The notes beneath the pieces were generated by a model, which was given only the letters and a program-made list of their open reading frames with translations, did no database searches and was not told the DNA's origin. 64,000 nucleotides of DNA from Ostrinia nubilalis. Lineage: Eukaryota; Arthropoda; Insecta; Lepidoptera; Crambidae. The first letter of the stretch is position 1; each line of letters begins with the position of its first letter. This document shows, piece after piece, positions 63,830-64,000 of this stretch. The DNA lies in assembly GCF_963855985.1 (NCBI RefSeq), contig NC_087108.1, forward strand, positions 13,100,001 through 13,164,000. Reading direction: 5' to 3'. Made by a program: the position numbers and the translations under genes.

Positions 63830-64000
63830 AATATATTATAACCATGCGAAAATATTTTTGGATTAAATAATAATAAATTAATTTTACACTAAGTATTGCA
63901 TGTAATTTATGATAAATCTAACTTTTTTAATTCATATACTTACCATAAAATGTACCTATTCCTTACTGGACATAATGTAGTTGCATGCCATTTATGTAAA

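Larger units (their letters stand above)
44188..64000 (+). repeat. segmental duplication, large unit, copy D (runs out of window)
   Basis: Aligns with 27,848-36,110 in the same order but is expanded from about 8 to 20 kb by a promoter MITE, a retroinsertion at 47.05 kb, the piggyBac-like element, the palindromic element and the nested inverted-repeat/errantivirus complex. It contains intact SDR10, an antisense SDR pseudogene and a gutted SDR6 copy. Confidence 0.9.

Overview
The window is a nuclear segment of an insect genome, most likely a moth or butterfly. It is AT-rich, has a spliced gene with GT/AG introns, and is full of repeat types typical of Lepidoptera: lep1-like Helitron-type elements, RTE-type LINE 3' ends, a GGCTGAGTTGCACC MITE flanked by TAA, a piggyBac-like element and a gypsy-type element with an env gene. 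I cannot name the species.

Layout. 1-6.2 kb: no convincing gene (lep1-like and SINE-like repeats, one weak minus-strand exon candidate). 6.2-15.5 kb: a CRAL-TRIO lipid-transfer protein gene on the + strand with a non-coding first exon and six coding exons (305 aa). 15.7-42 kb: an array of single-exon short-chain dehydrogenase/reductase (SDR) genes of 245-250 aa; 44-64 kb: its continuation. I count eleven intact SDR genes (ten +, one -) and four broken ones. All intact copies keep the TGxxxGIG, NNAG and YxxxK motifs; the single minus-strand copy has Ala at the usual catalytic Ser position.

The array grew by nested tandem duplication. A small unit (last exon and 3' UTR of the CRAL-TRIO gene plus two SDRs) is present at 14.4-17.3 kb and 17.7-22.3 kb. 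A large unit starts at about 27.85 kb and again at about 44.19 kb; the second copy runs out of the window, is inflated by transposons and has decayed. Since each copy holds the empty site for insertions in the other, many transposons can be delimited exactly with their target duplications.

The most striking structures lie in the second large unit: a 4.67-kb piggyBac-like element flanked by TTAG; a 1.1-kb palindrome whose two arms carry the same 389-bp poly(A) retroinsertion in mirror image with the same target duplication; and a complete-looking, very young errantivirus-like element (identical 335-bp LTRs, gag, pol with one frame break, env) inside an older inverted-repeat element. A MITE separates the TATA box of one SDR copy from its start region.

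Functionally, the host genes suggest lipid or retinoid carriage (CRAL-TRIO) beside a rapidly evolving set of NADP(H)-type oxidoreductases with unknown substrates. Nothing in the sequence shows the two act in one pathway.
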